Source: Catellatospora sp. IY07-71 (GTDB lineage: Bacteria > Actinomycetota > Actinomycetes > Mycobacteriales > Micromonosporaceae). Taken from it: a stretch of DNA of 64,000 nucleotides. The translations under genes and the position numbers were made by a program. Location of the stretch: assembly GCF_018326265.1 (NCBI RefSeq), contig NZ_AP023360.1, forward strand, positions 4,083,501 through 4,147,500, given 5' to 3'. This document shows, in pieces, positions 17,601 through 27,180 of this stretch. The notes beneath the pieces are model-generated. The model worked only from the letters and a program-made list of their open reading frames with translations. It made no database searches and was not told the origin of the DNA. Position 1 is the first letter of the stretch. Each line of letters starts with the position of its first letter.

Positions 17601-18194
17601 ATGGGTTCGGGGTGGCCGGTTACGGTGAGGTCGGCGGCGTACGTCTGCGGCTGGGCCGCGGTGACGGCGCTGTCGGCGTCGATCGTGTGGGTCGGCCTGC
17701 GCCCGGTGCTGGCCGCGGCCGTGCCGGAGCCGGTGCCGCTGCGGATCGAGGCGCTGACCGCGTCGCCGAGCCCGGTGGCCGCTCCGTCGCGGCCGGTGCC
17801 CTCGGTCTCGCCCGTGCCGTCGCCGACCGGGGCGTCCTCGCCGGTGCGCTCGCCCGCCGGGGTGCGGACCTCGCCGTCCGGCAAGCCCGCACCGAAGCCT
17901 TCCCAGGTCGCTCCGCAGCAGACCGTCGACGGCTGGCAGGTGTTCACCGAGTCCGACGGATCCCGGTCCTACCTGCGCAGCTTCCCGACCGAGGGCGGCA
18001 CGGCGGTGATCCGGATCGCCCACGAGCACGTCTACCTGGTGTCGGCCACGCCGCGCGGCGACTACCTGGTCGCCACCTCCCAGCCGGGGCCGGACCGGGT
18101 GGTGGTCCAGTTCCACAACAGCGCTCGGCAGATCATCGTCGACGCGATCTGGTGGGAGCAGCGGCCGTACGCCGAGGTGACGGTGGTGGAGTGA
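17601..18194 (+). CDS. Membrane-anchored protein of unknown function
   Basis: A 197-residue protein of no recognised family. It has an N-terminal membrane segment or uncleaved signal (about residues 8-30, AAYVCGWAAVTALSASIVWV), a Pro/Ser/Ala-rich linker (about 45-110), and a C-terminal domain of about 85 residues starting at QTVDGWQVF with strands such as AVIRIAHEHVYLVS and IIVDAIWWEQRPYAEVTVV. The C-terminal part should be outside the cell. It is divergent from the two-component genes with a shared promoter gap, so it may be a regulatory target or sensor partner (inference). It has no ribosome site and is probably leaderless. Confidence 0.75.
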   Translation: MGSGWPVTVRSAAYVCGWAAVTALSASIVWVGLRPVLAAAVPEPVPLRIEALTASPSPVAAPSRPVPSVSPVPSPTGASSPVRSPAGVRTSPSGKPAPKPSQVAPQQTVDGWQVFTESDGSRSYLRSFPTEGGTAVIRIAHEHVYLVSATPRGDYLVATSQPGPDRVVVQFHNSARQIIVDAIWWEQRPYAEVTVVE

Positions 18195-18395
18195 CGCCCG
18201 CTGGGTCCATGTGAACGAGCCTCGCGGCCGGGGCCGCCGGGGCGAAGCCCGCTAAGGGCTTCTTCGGCGCCGCTTCAGGCTGATTTGAGGTTGGCCGCGC
18301 TCGCGGCAGGCCGGACCCGGGCACGTGCGAGAATGACCAATGGCGCCGCGACCGAAGTCAGGGCGGCGCGTATACGCAGTCCGAGGAGAGACATC

Positions 18396-20189
18396 GTGAT
18401 CCGTACCCACACCGCTGGCAGTCTGCGTGCCGAGCACGCCGGCCAGAGCGTCACCCTCGCCGGCTGGGTGGCCCGGCGACGTGATCACGGCGGGGTGACC
18501 TTCATCGACCTGCGCGACGCCTCCGGCATCGTGCAGATCGTCTTCCGTGACGAGGCCGAGGCGCACGCCCTGCGCAACGAGTACTGCGTCAAGGTCACCG
18601 GCACCGTCGGGCGCCGCCCGGCCGGTAACGAGAACCCGGAGCTGCCCACCGGCGAGATCGAGGTGACGGTCACCGACCTGGTCGTGCTGAGCGAGGCCGC
18701 GCCGCTGCCGTTCCCGATCGACGAGCACGTCACCGTCGGCGAGGAGGCGCGCCTGCGCCACCGCTACCTGGACCTGCGCCGGGCCAACCAGGCCAAGGCG
18801 ATCCGGCTGCGCTCGCGGGCCAACGCCATCGCCCGCGAGGTGCTGGGCGCCCGCGACTTCCTGGAGATCGAGACCCCGACGCTGACCCGGTCCACGCCCG
18901 AGGGCGCGCGCGACTTCCTGGTGCCGGTCCGCCTGCAGCCCGGCGCCTGGTACGCGCTGCCGCAGTCCCCGCAGCTGTTCAAGCAGCTGCTGATGGTCGC
19001 GGGTATGGAGCGCTACTACCAGATCGCCCGCTGCTACCGCGACGAGGACTTCCGGGCCGACCGGCAGCCGGAGTTCACCCAGCTCGACATCGAGATGTCG
19101 TTCGTGACCCAGGACGACGTGATCGAGCTCGGCGAGGCCATCGTCGGCGCGCTGTGGCGCGAGCTGGCGGACTACGAGATCCCCAATCCCATTCCGCGCA
19201 TCACCTACCACGACGCGATGAACCGCTACGGCTCCGACAAGCCCGACCTGCGCTACGCGGTCGAGCTGACCGAGCTGACCAGCTACTTCCAGGGCACCGA
19301 GTTCCGGGTGTTCCAGGCCGAGTACGTGGGCGCCGTGGTCATGCCCGGCGGCGCGTCGCAGACCCGCAAGGAGCTGGACGGCTGGCAGGACTGGGCCAAG
19401 GCGCGCGGCGCCCGCGGCCTGGCCTACGTGGTGCTCGACGCGGAGACCGGCGAGGCCCGCGGCCCCGTCGCCAAGAACCTGTCCGAGGCGCACCTGGCCG
19501 GGCTGGCCGACGCGGTCGGCGCCAAGCCGGGCGACGCGGTGTTCTTCGCCGCCGGCACCCGCCGCCACGCGCAGGAGCTGCTCGGCGCGGCCCGCATCGA
19601 GATCGCCAAGCGGGCGGGCCTGATCGACGAGTCGGCCTGGGCGTTCTGCTGGGTCGTGGACGCGCCCATGTTCGAGCCGGTCGACATCCCCGGCGAGGGC
19701 GTCGTCGAGGGTGCCTGGACCGCGGTGCACCACCCGTTCACCTCGCCCAACGAGGACTGGATCGACAACTTCGAGTCCGCGCCGGACCGGGCGCTGGCGT
19801 ACGCGTACGACATCGTCTGCAACGGCAACGAGATCGGCGGCGGCTCGATCCGTATCCACCGCGGTGACGTGCAGAAGCGGGTCTTCACCCTGCTCGGCAT
19901 CACCGACGAGGAGGCCAAGGACAAGTTCGGCTTCCTGCTCGACGCCTTCCAGTACGGCCCGCCGCCGCACGGCGGCATCGCGCTGGGCTGGGACCGGGTC
20001 TGCATGCTGCTGGCCGGGGTGGACTCGATCCGCGACGTCATCGCGTTCCCGAAGTCGGGCGGCGGCTTCGACCCGCTGACCGGCGCGCCCACCCCGATCA
20101 CCAGCCAGCAGCGGCTGGAGGCGGGCGTGGACGCCAAGCCGAAGGCGCCCGGCGAGGACGCCGCCAAGGCGAAGGCGGCCGCGAAGTAA
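18396..20189 (+). CDS. aspS: Aspartyl-tRNA synthetase, probably non-discriminating
   Basis: A 597-residue class II synthetase of the bacterial type: N-terminal OB anticodon-binding domain ([19 protein letters not shown]), catalytic domain with motif 2 [16 protein letters not shown] near residue 211, a GAD insert of about residues 285-420, and motif 3 [10 protein letters not shown] near 525. The His in RRRDHGG is the residue associated with relaxed tRNA-Asp/tRNA-Asn recognition in characterised non-discriminating enzymes, where discriminating ones such as E. coli have Leu. If so, Asp-tRNA-Asn would be amidated by GatCAB. The C-terminus is an Ala/Lys tail. The GTG at 18396 follows GAGGAGAG. The stop overlaps the next ATG (TAATG). 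Confidence 0.95.
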   Translation: MIRTHTAGSLRAEHAGQSVTLAGWVARRRDHGGVTFIDLRDASGIVQIVFRDEAEAHALRNEYCVKVTGTVGRRPAGNENPELPTGEIEVTVTDLVVLSEAAPLPFPIDEHVTVGEEARLRHRYLDLRRANQAKAIRLRSRANAIAREVLGARDFLEIETPTLTRSTPEGARDFLVPVRLQPGAWYALPQSPQLFKQLLMVAGMERYYQIARCYRDEDFRADRQPEFTQLDIEMSFVTQDDVIELGEAIVGALWRELADYEIPNPIPRITYHDAMNRYGSDKPDLRYAVELTELTSYFQGTEFRVFQAEYVGAVVMPGGASQTRKELDGWQDWAKARGARGLAYVVLDAETGEARGPVAKNLSEAHLAGLADAVGAKPGDAVFFAAGTRRHAQELLGAARIEIAKRAGLIDESAWAFCWVVDAPMFEPVDIPGEGVVEGAWTAVHHPFTSPNEDWIDNFESAPDRALAYAYDIVCNGNEIGGGSIRIHRGDVQKRVFTLLGITDEEAKDKFGFLLDAFQYGPPPHGGIALGWDRVCMLLAGVDSIRDVIAFPKSGGGFDPLTGAPTPITSQQRLEAGVDAKPKAPGEDAAKAKAAAK

Positions 20190-20998
20190 TGCGCCTGCTG
20201 GTCACCGGGGGATCGGGGTACACCGGTGGCCGCCTGGTCCGCCTCGCCCGCGCGGCGGGGCACGACGTGATCGGCACCAGCCACTCCGCTCAGGCGGAAG
20301 GGCTGGTGCCGCTCGACGTCCGGGACCGGGCGGCGGTGGACCTCTTGCTGGACGAGCTACGGCCGGACGCGGTGGTGAGCACCGCGTACGTGCAGTCCGA
20401 CTGGACGGTCACCGCGCTCGGCTCGGCCTATGTCGCCGCGGCCGCGGCCCGCACCGGCGCCCGGCTGGTGCACGTGTCCTCTGACGCGATCTTCAAGGGC
20501 CGGCCCGCGCCCTACACCGAGGACGACCTGCCGGAGCCGGTCTACCCGTACGGCGCCGCCAAGGCGGCCGCGGAGACGGCGGTGATCGCCACGCACCCGG
20601 ACGCGGCGATCGCGCGTACCTCGCTGATCATCGGTGACGACGGCTCCAAGCAGCACCAGCTCGCGCTGGACCTGGCCGCCGGGCGCGCGGACGGGGTGCT
20701 GTTCACCGACCACATCCGGCAGCCGATCGCGGTCGACGACCTCGCCGCGGCGCTGCTGGAGCTGGCCGAGGGCGACTTCCGGGGCGTGCTCAACGTGGCC
20801 GGGCCGGAGGCGCTCAGCCGCCACGAGCTGGGCGTACGCGTCGCCGCACAGCACGGCATCCCGGCCGAGCGGGTGCCCGGCGGCTCGGCGATCGAGCGCG
20901 GCGTCATCTCGCCCACCGAGGTCCGCCTCGACGTCTCGCTGGCCGCCACGGTCCTCAAGACCCGCCTGCGCGGAGCCACCGAGGTCCTCTCCCGCTGA
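20189..20998 (+). CDS. RmlD-like sugar-nucleotide reductase/epimerase (extended SDR)
   Basis: A 269-residue NAD(P)-dependent extended short-chain dehydrogenase. The nucleotide-binding motif TGGSGYTGGRLV is at residues 6-17 and the catalytic YxxxK at YGAAKAA near residue 125. RmlD-like features include VVSTAYVQSDW and the substrate-region block GVLNVAGPEALSRHELG. The substrate is probably a dTDP- or NDP-sugar (family inference). It is translationally coupled to aspS by a one-base overlap, an association of unknown meaning. The downstream gap is filled with palindromes. Confidence 0.85.
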   Translation: MRLLVTGGSGYTGGRLVRLARAAGHDVIGTSHSAQAEGLVPLDVRDRAAVDLLLDELRPDAVVSTAYVQSDWTVTALGSAYVAAAAARTGARLVHVSSDAIFKGRPAPYTEDDLPEPVYPYGAAKAAAETAVIATHPDAAIARTSLIIGDDGSKQHQLALDLAAGRADGVLFTDHIRQPIAVDDLAAALLELAEGDFRGVLNVAGPEALSRHELGVRVAAQHGIPAERVPGGSAIERGVISPTEVRLDVSLAATVLKTRLRGATEVLSR

Positions 20999-21009
20999 CC
21001 GCCAAGCTT

Positions 21010-21076
21010 GAAGATCGGCGTCTCGTGTCGAAACCTGTGGCTGGACCGCACTTTCTGACACCAGATCGCGATCTTC
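21010..21076. repeat. Intergenic palindrome, family A copy 1
   Basis: Imperfect inverted repeat whose ends are GAAGATCG and CGATCTTC, with a conserved centre GGCTGGACCGCA. It starts 12 bases after the SDR stop. A second copy lies 39 bases further on (21115-21182). Confidence 0.75.
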
Positions 21077-21114
21077 CCTTCCTGGCCGCGGGCGCCACCG
21101 TCTGCCGACCCCGT

Positions 21115-21182
21115 GATGATCGGCGTCTCGTGTCCAGAAGTGCGGCTGGACCGCAGATCTTGACACGAGACGCCGATCTTCA
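21115..21182. repeat. Intergenic palindrome, family A copy 2
   Basis: Perfect 17-bp arms at 21118-21134 and 21162-21178 around a 27-base centre holding the same GGCTGGACCGCA as copy 1. The two copies are direct repeats, spaced 105 bases start to start. The 424-base gap 20999-21422 consists largely of these two elements and a family B element. Confidence 0.8.
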
Positions 21183-21275
21183 CCGTGGGCGAACCGCGGG
21201 CCGCCCCGTGACCAGCGGCGGGGGCCGCCGCTCACCGGCCCCGCCGGCTTCTGGCCGAACCCGGGTCCGGCCCCG

Positions 21276-21333
21276 CAGTTTCGGGGAAACCGCAGCCTCG
21301 GCAACGCGCGAGCGTGCAGTTTCCCCGAAACTG
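21276..21333. repeat. Intergenic palindrome, family B copy 1
   Basis: Perfect 15-bp arms, CAGTTTCGGGGAAAC at 21276-21290 and its complement at 21319-21333, with a 28-base centre. The same arms recur at 36702-36759, 15 kb away. Confidence 0.85.
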
Positions 21334-21410
21334 AGCCCGGTGCCGTGCGGTGGGCCGGGTGGGGGCGGGGGGCGGCCGGGTGGGGGACGTGGGGTGGCGG
21401 GTGGCGCGGG

Positions 21411-21416
21411 TAGGGT
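21411..21416 (+). promoter_or_regulatory. -10 element, leaderless promoter of the M50-like gene
   Basis: TAGGGT is followed by six bases (GCGCGC) and then the ATG at 21423. There is no ribosome site, so transcription probably starts at the ATG. Confidence 0.5.
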
Positions 21417-21422
21417 GCGCGC

Positions 21423-22145
21423 ATGTCGTTCCCCCTCGGTGACATTCTTGCTGCGCAGGCGCAGCCTCCGGCCGGTGTGGTGGCCGGGGCGGCGCTGATC
21501 GCGCTGGCGCTGGTCATGGTCCACCGGGTATGGCGGGTGGTGCGCAACGCGATCACCATCGCGCACGAGGGCGGGCACGCGGCCGCCGCCGTGCTCACCG
21601 GGCGGCGGCTGCGCGGCATCCGGCTGCACTCCGACACGTCCGGTTTGACGATCATGAAGGGCAAGCCCACCGGCCTCGGCATGATCATCACGCTGCTGGC
21701 GGGCTACCTGACGCCGTCGCTGGTGGGACTCGGCGGCGTCGTGCTGCTGGACCGGGGGCACATCCGGCTGCTGCTGTGGATCTGCCTGCTGCTCCTGGTC
21801 GCGATGCTGGTGATGATCCGCAACTTCTACGGGCTGCTGCTCGTCATCGCCACCGGCGCGGCCGTGTTCGCCGTGTCCTGGTACGCCACCGCGCCCTGGC
21901 AGGCGCTGTTCGCGTACACCGGCGTGTGGTTCCTGCTGATCGGCGGGGTGCGCCCGGTGGTGGAGGTGCAGCTGCACCGGCGGCGGGGCAGCGGCCTGCG
22001 CTCCGACCCCGATCAGCTCGCCGGGATCACGCCGCTGCCCGGCGGCTTCTGGGTCTTCTTCTTCCTGCTCTGCACCGCGGGCTCCGTGCTGGCCGCCGCG
22101 GTCCTGCTGGACCTGGTGCCTGCTACGGCGCTGCCCTGGTCATGA
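21423..22145 (+). CDS. M50-family-like membrane zinc metalloprotease
   Basis: A 240-residue polytopic membrane protein with about five hydrophobic helices. The zinc motif HEGGH (HExxH) occurs in TIAHEGGHAAAAVLTGRRL near residue 46, within or beside a membrane helix as in M50B site-2-type proteases. A second conserved block, IITLLAGYLTPSLVGLGG, follows. The typical NxxPxPxxDG motif is not obvious. It may cleave within membranes, but no substrate can be named. Its last six bases overlap the convergent GNAT gene. Confidence 0.8.
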   Translation: MSFPLGDILAAQAQPPAGVVAGAALIALALVMVHRVWRVVRNAITIAHEGGHAAAAVLTGRRLRGIRLHSDTSGLTIMKGKPTGLGMIITLLAGYLTPSLVGLGGVVLLDRGHIRLLLWICLLLLVAMLVMIRNFYGLLLVIATGAAVFAVSWYATAPWQALFAYTGVWFLLIGGVRPVVEVQLHRRRGSGLRSDPDQLAGITPLPGGFWVFFFLLCTAGSVLAAAVLLDLVPATALPWS

Positions 22146-22871
22146 CGGCAGGCGCACCGTGCTGCGGGCCATCGTCTCGGTGTAGCCGAGCCGCTGGTAG
22201 AGGCGGATCGCGCCGGTGTTGTCCGACATCACACCCAGCGAGCTGATCCCGAACTCGGCCACCAGCCGGCGGGTCACCGCCGTGGTGAGCGCGGCGCCGT
22301 GACCCCGGCCCTGCGCGCCGGTGGCGACGGCGATGCCGGCCAGGAAGCCCACGCCGTTGCCGCTGCGGTCGCCCGCCACGGCCACGATGCGGCCCGCCTC
22401 GCGGATGCCGTACCACTGCCGCACGCGCGGGTCGCCGGGGCGGCTGGTGCTGTCGGGCAGCGCGCCGTCGAGCACCGCCGCGATGCCGTCGTGATCGTCC
22501 GGGCCGAGCGCCTCGACCGCCTGCTCGCCCGGGTGGGCGGCGGGCGGGACGGTGGTCCACAGGAAGTCCCAGTCGTCGTGCAACTCCGGGCGCAGCGCGG
22601 CGGTGACGTCCCGGCCCGCCCGGGGCAGGTGCAGCCACACCCCGCCGTCGAGCAGGTCCGCGGCGGCGAGCCGGGCGAACAGCGCGACGGCGGCCGCCGC
22701 CTCGCCGAGCGACGCGGCGACCGGGCCCACCGGCCCGTGCGAGGTCCAGACCAGCGCGCCATCCTGGGCGTACGCCCGCACCCGGTCCCCGGCGGTGAGC
22801 CGCGCGTACGGGTGCTGCCCGGCCTCCGCCAGCAGGTCGTCGCGTCCGGTGAGGTCAGGGGTGAGCGGCAT
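22140..22871 (-). CDS. GNAT-family N-acetyltransferase
   Basis: A 243-residue protein. The C-terminal half is a GNAT fold: the acetyl-CoA loop is [19 protein letters not shown] near residue 188, followed by [19 protein letters not shown], the usual strand 5/helix 4 region. The N-terminal ~120 residues are a divergent half resembling those of other two-domain GNATs. The acceptor is unknown. It ends tail-to-tail with the protease gene. It is probably leaderless, since TAAGGT ends six bases before the ATG. Confidence 0.85.
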   Translation of the reverse strand: MPLTPDLTGRDDLLAEAGQHPYARLTAGDRVRAYAQDGALVWTSHGPVGPVAASLGEAAAAVALFARLAAADLLDGGVWLHLPRAGRDVTAALRPELHDDWDFLWTTVPPAAHPGEQAVEALGPDDHDGIAAVLDGALPDSTSRPGDPRVRQWYGIREAGRIVAVAGDRSGNGVGFLAGIAVATGAQGRGHGAALTTAVTRRLVAEFGISSLGVMSDNTGAIRLYQRLGYTETMARSTVRLPS

Positions 22872-22877
22872 GGCGTC

Positions 22878-22883
22878 ACCTTA
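22878..22883 (-). promoter_or_regulatory. -10 element, leaderless promoter of the GNAT gene
   Basis: On the minus strand TAAGGT is followed by six bases (GACGCC) and then ATG at 22871. It faces the rarA promoter across a short divergent gap (22872-22947). Confidence 0.5.
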
Positions 22884-22934
22884 CCGCCCGGGGCACCGCG
22901 AAGATCGCCTGCGGCGTGCGTCGGCCGCTCCAGG

Positions 22935-22940
22935 TATCGT
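22935..22940 (+). promoter_or_regulatory. -10 element, leaderless promoter of rarA
   Basis: TATCGT is followed by seven bases and the ATG at 22948, with no ribosome site. Confidence 0.5.
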
Positions 22941-22947
22941 CTGCGGG

Positions 22948-24333
22948 ATGCAGACCGACGGCCTCTTCTCCCTGGAGCCCGCGCCGGCCGATCGTGCCGC
23001 GGGTTCGCCCGGGTTCGAGACGCCGTCGGTGGACGCTCCGCTGGCCGTCCGGATGCGCCCCGCCGACCTCGACGAGCTGGTCGGCCAGGGTCACCTGCTC
23101 GCGCCCGGCGCCCCGCTGCGCCGCCTGGTCGCGGGCGGCGCGCCCATGTCGGTGATCCTGTGGGGGCCGCCCGGCTGCGGCAAGACCACCGTCGCCCATC
23201 TCGTGGCCGACGCCGACGACCGGCACTTCGTGGCCATGTCGGCGCTGACCGCCGGGGTGAAGGAGGTGCGCGAGGTGATCGACACCGCCCGCCGCCGCCG
23301 TCGCGCGGGCGGGGCGCCCACCGTGCTCTTCATCGACGAGGTGCACCGCTTCACCAAGACGCAGCAGGACTCGCTGCTGGCGGCCGTCGAGGACCGCACG
23401 GTGACGCTGCTCGCGGCCACCACGGAGAACCCGTACTTCTCGATCATCTCGCCGCTGCTGTCGCGCTGCGTGCTGCTCACCCTCAAGCCGCTGGACGACG
23501 ACGCGGTGCGCACCCTGGTGCGCCGCGCGCTGACCGACGAGCGCGGCCTGGGCGGCTCCGTGACGCTCGGCGCCGAGGCCGAGGACCACCTGGTCCGGCT
23601 GGCCGGGGGTGACGTACGCAAGGCGCTGACCGCGCTGGAGGCGGCGGCGGGTTCGGCGCTGGCCGTGCACGAGGGCGACGGCGTGCCCGAGATCGACGTG
23701 GCCACCGCCGAGCGCGCGGTGGACACCGCGGCGCTGCGCTACGACCGGGCCGGTGACGCCCACTACGACGTGATCAGCGCGTTCATCAAGAGCATGCGCG
23801 GCTCGGACGTGGACGCCGCGCTGCACTACCTGGCCCGGATGCTGGTAGCCGGGGAGGACCCGCGCTTCATCGCGCGCCGCCTGATCATCTTCGCCAGCGA
23901 GGACGTCGGCATGGCCGATCCGGGCGCGCTGACCGCCGCCACCAACGCGTCGTACGCCGTGCAGCACGTCGGCCTGCCCGAGGCGCAGCTGAACCTGGCC
24001 CAGGCCGTGGTGCACTGCGCGACCGCGCCGAAGTCGAACGCGGTCACCACCGCCATCGGCGCGGCGATCGCCGACGTGCGGGCGGGCAAGGCCGGGTCGG
24101 TGCCCAAGCACCTGCGCGACGCCCACTACGCCGGGGCGCGGGGGCTGGGCCACGGCGCGGGCTACCGCTACCCGCACGACGATTCCCGAGGTGTGGTGCC
24201 TCAGCAGTACCCACCGGACGATCTCGTGGGCGTGGACTACTACCGTCCCACAGGGCACGGCAACGAGCGGCACATCGCCGAGCGGCTGCCCAAGCTGCGT
24301 ACCGTCATCCGTAGCAAGGAGAGCTCATCATGA
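22948..24333 (+). CDS. rarA: Replication-associated recombination protein A (RarA/MgsA)
   Basis: A 461-residue AAA+ ATPase acting at stalled replication forks. Walker [12 protein letters not shown] is near residue 72, Walker [11 protein letters not shown] near 127, and sensor 1 [12 protein letters not shown] near 155. The C-terminal half has the family-specific blocks [20 protein letters not shown] and [16 protein letters not shown], then the tetramerisation region with [10 protein letters not shown]. The stop overlaps the start of the repeat-protein gene (ATGA). Confidence 0.96.
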   Translation: MQTDGLFSLEPAPADRAAGSPGFETPSVDAPLAVRMRPADLDELVGQGHLLAPGAPLRRLVAGGAPMSVILWGPPGCGKTTVAHLVADADDRHFVAMSALTAGVKEVREVIDTARRRRRAGGAPTVLFIDEVHRFTKTQQDSLLAAVEDRTVTLLAATTENPYFSIISPLLSRCVLLTLKPLDDDAVRTLVRRALTDERGLGGSVTLGAEAEDHLVRLAGGDVRKALTALEAAAGSALAVHEGDGVPEIDVATAERAVDTAALRYDRAGDAHYDVISAFIKSMRGSDVDAALHYLARMLVAGEDPRFIARRLIIFASEDVGMADPGALTAATNASYAVQHVGLPEAQLNLAQAVVHCATAPKSNAVTTAIGAAIADVRAGKAGSVPKHLRDAHYAGARGLGHGAGYRYPHDDSRGVVPQQYPPDDLVGVDYYRPTGHGNERHIAERLPKLRTVIRSKESSS

Positions 24334-26642
24334 GTCGGGCTGATGCGACCGACGGCCGGGGTCGCAAGAAGGGCCGCACCGGCGGCGAGGCCGAGGAGGT
24401 CTCCCAGGAGGAGACCGGCTGGCTCGACGATCTGCGCAGCGCGAAGCAGTCCCGCGACCAGTTCGACGACGCCGACTTCACCGACGGTGGCAGCAGCCGC
24501 TGGAACAAGCTGAGCGCGCTGAACGACGACGCCAAGCCCGCGCGGCCCGGTGCCGCCCGGGACGCCGAGCCGCCCACTCGCCGCCGGGCCGGCGAGGAGC
24601 CCGCGGGCCGCCGCGCTGCCGAGGAGCCGCCGGGTCGCCGTGCCGCTGAGGAGCCCGCGGGTCGCCGCCGGGCCGACGACGAGCCGACCGGCGGGTTCCG
24701 CCCGGACGACACGGCGGGTCGCCGCCGGGCTGAGGAGCCGCCCGCTGGGCGTCGCCGGGCCGACGACGAGCCGACGGGCGGGTTCCGGCTGGACGACACG
24801 GCGGGCCGCCGCCGGGCGGCCGAGGAGCCCGCGGGCCGTCGCGCTGCCGAGGAGCCGCCGGGTCGCCGTGCCGCTGAGGAGCCCGCGGGCCGCCGCCGGG
24901 CCGACGACGAGCCGACCGGCGGGTTCCGCCCGGACGACACGGCGGGTCGCCGCCGGGCTGAGGAGCCGCCCGCTGGGCGTCGCCGGGCCGACGACGAGCC
25001 GACGGGCGGGTTCCGGCTGGACGACACGGCGGGCCGCCGCCGGGCGGCCGAGGAGCCCGCGGGCCGTCGCGCTGCCGAGGAGCCGCCGGGTCGCCGTGCC
25101 GCTGAGGAGCCCGCGGGCCGCCGCCGGGCCGACGACGAGCCGACCGGCGGCTTCCGCGCGGACGACACGGCAGGTCGCCGCCGCGCCGCTGAGGAGCCCG
25201 CCGGGCGCCGCCGCGCGGAGGATGATCCCGCCGCTCGCCGTCGCGCCGAGGAGCCGCCCGCGGTCCGGCGTGACCCGCGCGAGCCCGAGGACCCGCGCCG
25301 GGGCCGCCCCGAGCCGCCGCCGGTGCCGGTCATGGAGCCGCCCGCCGGGCGGGGTGCCGTGCCGCCGGGCCGCAAACCCGGTGGCGAGCCGCCGGTGGTC
25401 CGCCGCCGTGAACTCGACCCGCCGCGCGGCCCGGGTGACGTGCCGCGCAGCGGCAACGCCCCGGGCGTGGACGGCATGCGCGGGCGTGGCCCGGCTGCAC
25501 CGGCCGGAATGCCGGCCGCACCCGCCGGGATGCCCGGCTCGCCCGCGGTGCGCCCGCCGGCCCGCCCGGAAGCGCAGCGTGGCGGCTTCCCGGCCGCCCC
25601 GCCGAACCGGGGCGGGGTGCCCATCCCGCCCGCCGGGCCGCCGCACGGCGGCCCCGGACCGGTGCCGCCCGGCCCGAACGCGGGACCGGGTGGCCTCGGC
25701 CCCAACACCGGCCCCGGCGGCCCCGGAGCAGGCCCGCTGGGCCCGAACGCGGGTCCCGGGCTCAAGCCCGGCGGGCCGGCCGGTCCCGGCGCGGGCCCGG
25801 ACGGCCGCCGTGGCGAGCGCCCGCCGGGCCGTCCCGAGCCGGGCCGGGAGCCGATCGCGGTCCGCCCGCCCGACCCGAACGCGGTCGTGCCGCCGCCGGG
25901 GGAGCGCGGCGGCCGGGCCGGCTTCGCCGGTGGCATGGACGCGATCCGCGGCGCGCGCTCGGAGGTCCGCAAGCAGCTGCGCGAGCAGCAGCGGCTGCGC
26001 ATGTGGACGCTGATCGCGCTGGTCGTGCTGGTGGTCGGCGCGCTGCCGTTCTGGTTCGTGCTGCGTGCGGCGACCCGGGACCCGGTGCTGACCACGCTGG
26101 ACGCGCTCGACGTGCCGTCGTGGGCGGTGGTGTCGGGCAAGACCCAGGACAACATCTCCGGCAGCCGCTGGTGCCTGATGGAGTGCCGCTACCGCGAGCG
26201 GTCCATGGAGTCCGAGCGCGAGCCGAAGGAGACGGCGCAGGCGTTCCAGCAGGCGCTGACCAGCGCGGGCTGGGTGCGCTGGGACGTGCCGAGCTGCGCG
26301 CTGACCAGCGGCGGCGACGGGGAGTACTCCTGCTGGCGGCGCGACGAGTTCACGCTGGATCTGTGGGTCCGTCCGATCACCACGCCCGAGTGCAACCCGC
26401 TGCTGCGCAACCGGCCCACGGTCGGCCCGACCGAGGAGCCGGCCGCCGACCCGTCGCCGTCCCCCGCCGAGGCGGGGGCCGCGGACGACAAGTGCAAGGG
26501 CTCCGCGGTGACGATCAAGGTGCTGAACACGGTCGCCGACGAGCGGCTGCAGCACACCGGCGAGCCCGGCCCTGGTGAGGGCGGTACGGGCGACGAGGAG
26601 GTCACTCTGGAGAGTCCTGCCCCGACACCGTCGGCGAGCTGA
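24330..26642 (+). CDS. Arg/Glu-repeat single-pass membrane protein, unknown function
   Basis: A 770-residue protein of no recognised family. It has a short acidic start (about residues 25-65), an Arg/Glu/Asp/Pro repeat region (about 89-287) built from [12 protein letters not shown] and [14 protein letters not shown] units, a Pro/Gly-rich stretch (about 300-530), a charged helix (about 535-555), one membrane helix (about 558-582, [20 protein letters not shown]), and an extracellular domain of about 185 residues with six cysteines (in [33 protein letters not shown]). The cytosolic ~555 residues appear disordered and mixed-charge. It is coupled to rarA by ATGA and followed by two small membrane proteins and alaS. 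Confidence 0.8.
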   Translation: MSRADATDGRGRKKGRTGGEAEEVSQEETGWLDDLRSAKQSRDQFDDADFTDGGSSRWNKLSALNDDAKPARPGAARDAEPPTRRRAGEEPAGRRAAEEPPGRRAAEEPAGRRRADDEPTGGFRPDDTAGRRRAEEPPAGRRRADDEPTGGFRLDDTAGRRRAAEEPAGRRAAEEPPGRRAAEEPAGRRRADDEPTGGFRPDDTAGRRRAEEPPAGRRRADDEPTGGFRLDDTAGRRRAAEEPAGRRAAEEPPGRRAAEEPAGRRRADDEPTGGFRADDTAGRRRAAEEPAGRRRAEDDPAARRRAEEPPAVRRDPREPEDPRRGRPEPPPVPVMEPPAGRGAVPPGRKPGGEPPVVRRRELDPPRGPGDVPRSGNAPGVDGMRGRGPAAPAGMPAAPAGMPGSPAVRPPARPEAQRGGFPAAPPNRGGVPIPPAGPPHGGPGPVPPGPNAGPGGLGPNTGPGGPGAGPLGPNAGPGLKPGGPAGPGAGPDGRRGERPPGRPEPGREPIAVRPPDPNAVVPPPGERGGRAGFAGGMDAIRGARSEVRKQLREQQRLRMWTLIALVVLVVGALPFWFVLRAATRDPVLTTLDALDVPSWAVVSGKTQDNISGSRWCLMECRYRERSMESEREPKETAQAFQQALTSAGWVRWDVPSCALTSGGDGEYSCWRRDEFTLDLWVRPITTPECNPLLRNRPTVGPTEEPAADPSPSPAEAGAADDKCKGSAVTIKVLNTVADERLQHTGEPGPGEGGTGDEEVTLESPAPTPSAS
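24590..25190. repeat. 228-bp coding tandem repeat
   Basis: The sequence starting GAGCCGACCG recurs at 24681, 24909 and 25137, an exact 228-base period, giving about 2.6 nearly identical copies. The period is in frame (76 codons) and each unit itself contains smaller GRRR-type subrepeats. Near identity at DNA level indicates recent duplication or ongoing homogenisation. Confidence 0.9.
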
Positions 26643-26723
26643 GGCATAGCTGCTGCGAGCGCCGCCGGGGCGGGCGGTAGGGTCTGCACGTTGGGACAAA
26701 GTACGACGTGCGGAGGGCTTGGC

Positions 26724-27176
26724 ATGTCTGGAGGCGAGATCGCGGCGCTGATCGCGGCGGGTGCGTTCGCGATGCTGGTGCTGGTGCTGGCGGTGCCGAT
26801 CCTGAAGCTGCGGCACACGGTGGACGCCGCGACGGTGACGTTGCGGCAGGTCAGCCAGCACACGGGGCCGCTCCTGGACAAGGTCAACATCACCGTCGAC
26901 AACGTCAATGATGCGCTCGGCCAGGCGCAGGTCACCCTGGACGGGGTGAACGTGCAGCTGGCCAAGGTCGACGTGATGACGCAGCACCTCGCGCACACCA
27001 CGGCCAACGTGTCGAACCTGGTGAGCGTGGTCAGCGCGACCGCGGCCAGCCCGCTGGTCAAGGCGGCGGCGTTCACCTACGGCGTCCGGCGCGCCACTGC
27101 GGCCCGCAAGGAGGCCGATGAGGCAAAGTCGGTGCGTGACGAGCTCAAGGCGCGCAAGCGCACCCGGCGGGGCTGA
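26724..27176 (+). CDS. DUF948-type membrane protein
   Basis: A 150-residue protein with one N-terminal membrane helix (about 5-25, AALIAAGAFAMLVLVLAVPIL) followed by a long heptad-rich helical region with DNVNDALGQAQVTLDGVNVQL, typical of DUF948 proteins found upstream of alaS in actinobacteria. The C-terminus is basic. Function is unknown; the topology suggests a membrane-tethered coiled coil. The ATG at 26724 follows CGGAGGG; a TTG at 26691 seven bases after TAGGGT (26678-26683) would be a leaderless alternative. The next gene starts 4 bases downstream. Confidence 0.85.
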   Translation: MSGGEIAALIAAGAFAMLVLVLAVPILKLRHTVDAATVTLRQVSQHTGPLLDKVNITVDNVNDALGQAQVTLDGVNVQLAKVDVMTQHLAHTTANVSNLVSVVSATAASPLVKAAAFTYGVRRATAARKEADEAKSVRDELKARKRTRRG

Positions 27177-27180
27177 GACC

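Noticed and set aside
15536-17947. An apparent 803-residue fusion carrying the histidine kinase
   Set aside because: The N-terminal part is the wrong frame of the regulator gene; the true kinase starts at the GTG overlapping the regulator stop.
22299-23612. Plus-strand 437-codon frame over the GNAT and rarA starts
   Set aside because: It is antisense to the GNAT gene and out of frame with rarA, with no recognisable domain.
24590-25190. Regularly spaced repeats considered as a CRISPR array
   Set aside because: The repeats are in frame, directly adjacent, contain no unique spacers, and encode a charged protein region; no cas genes are present.
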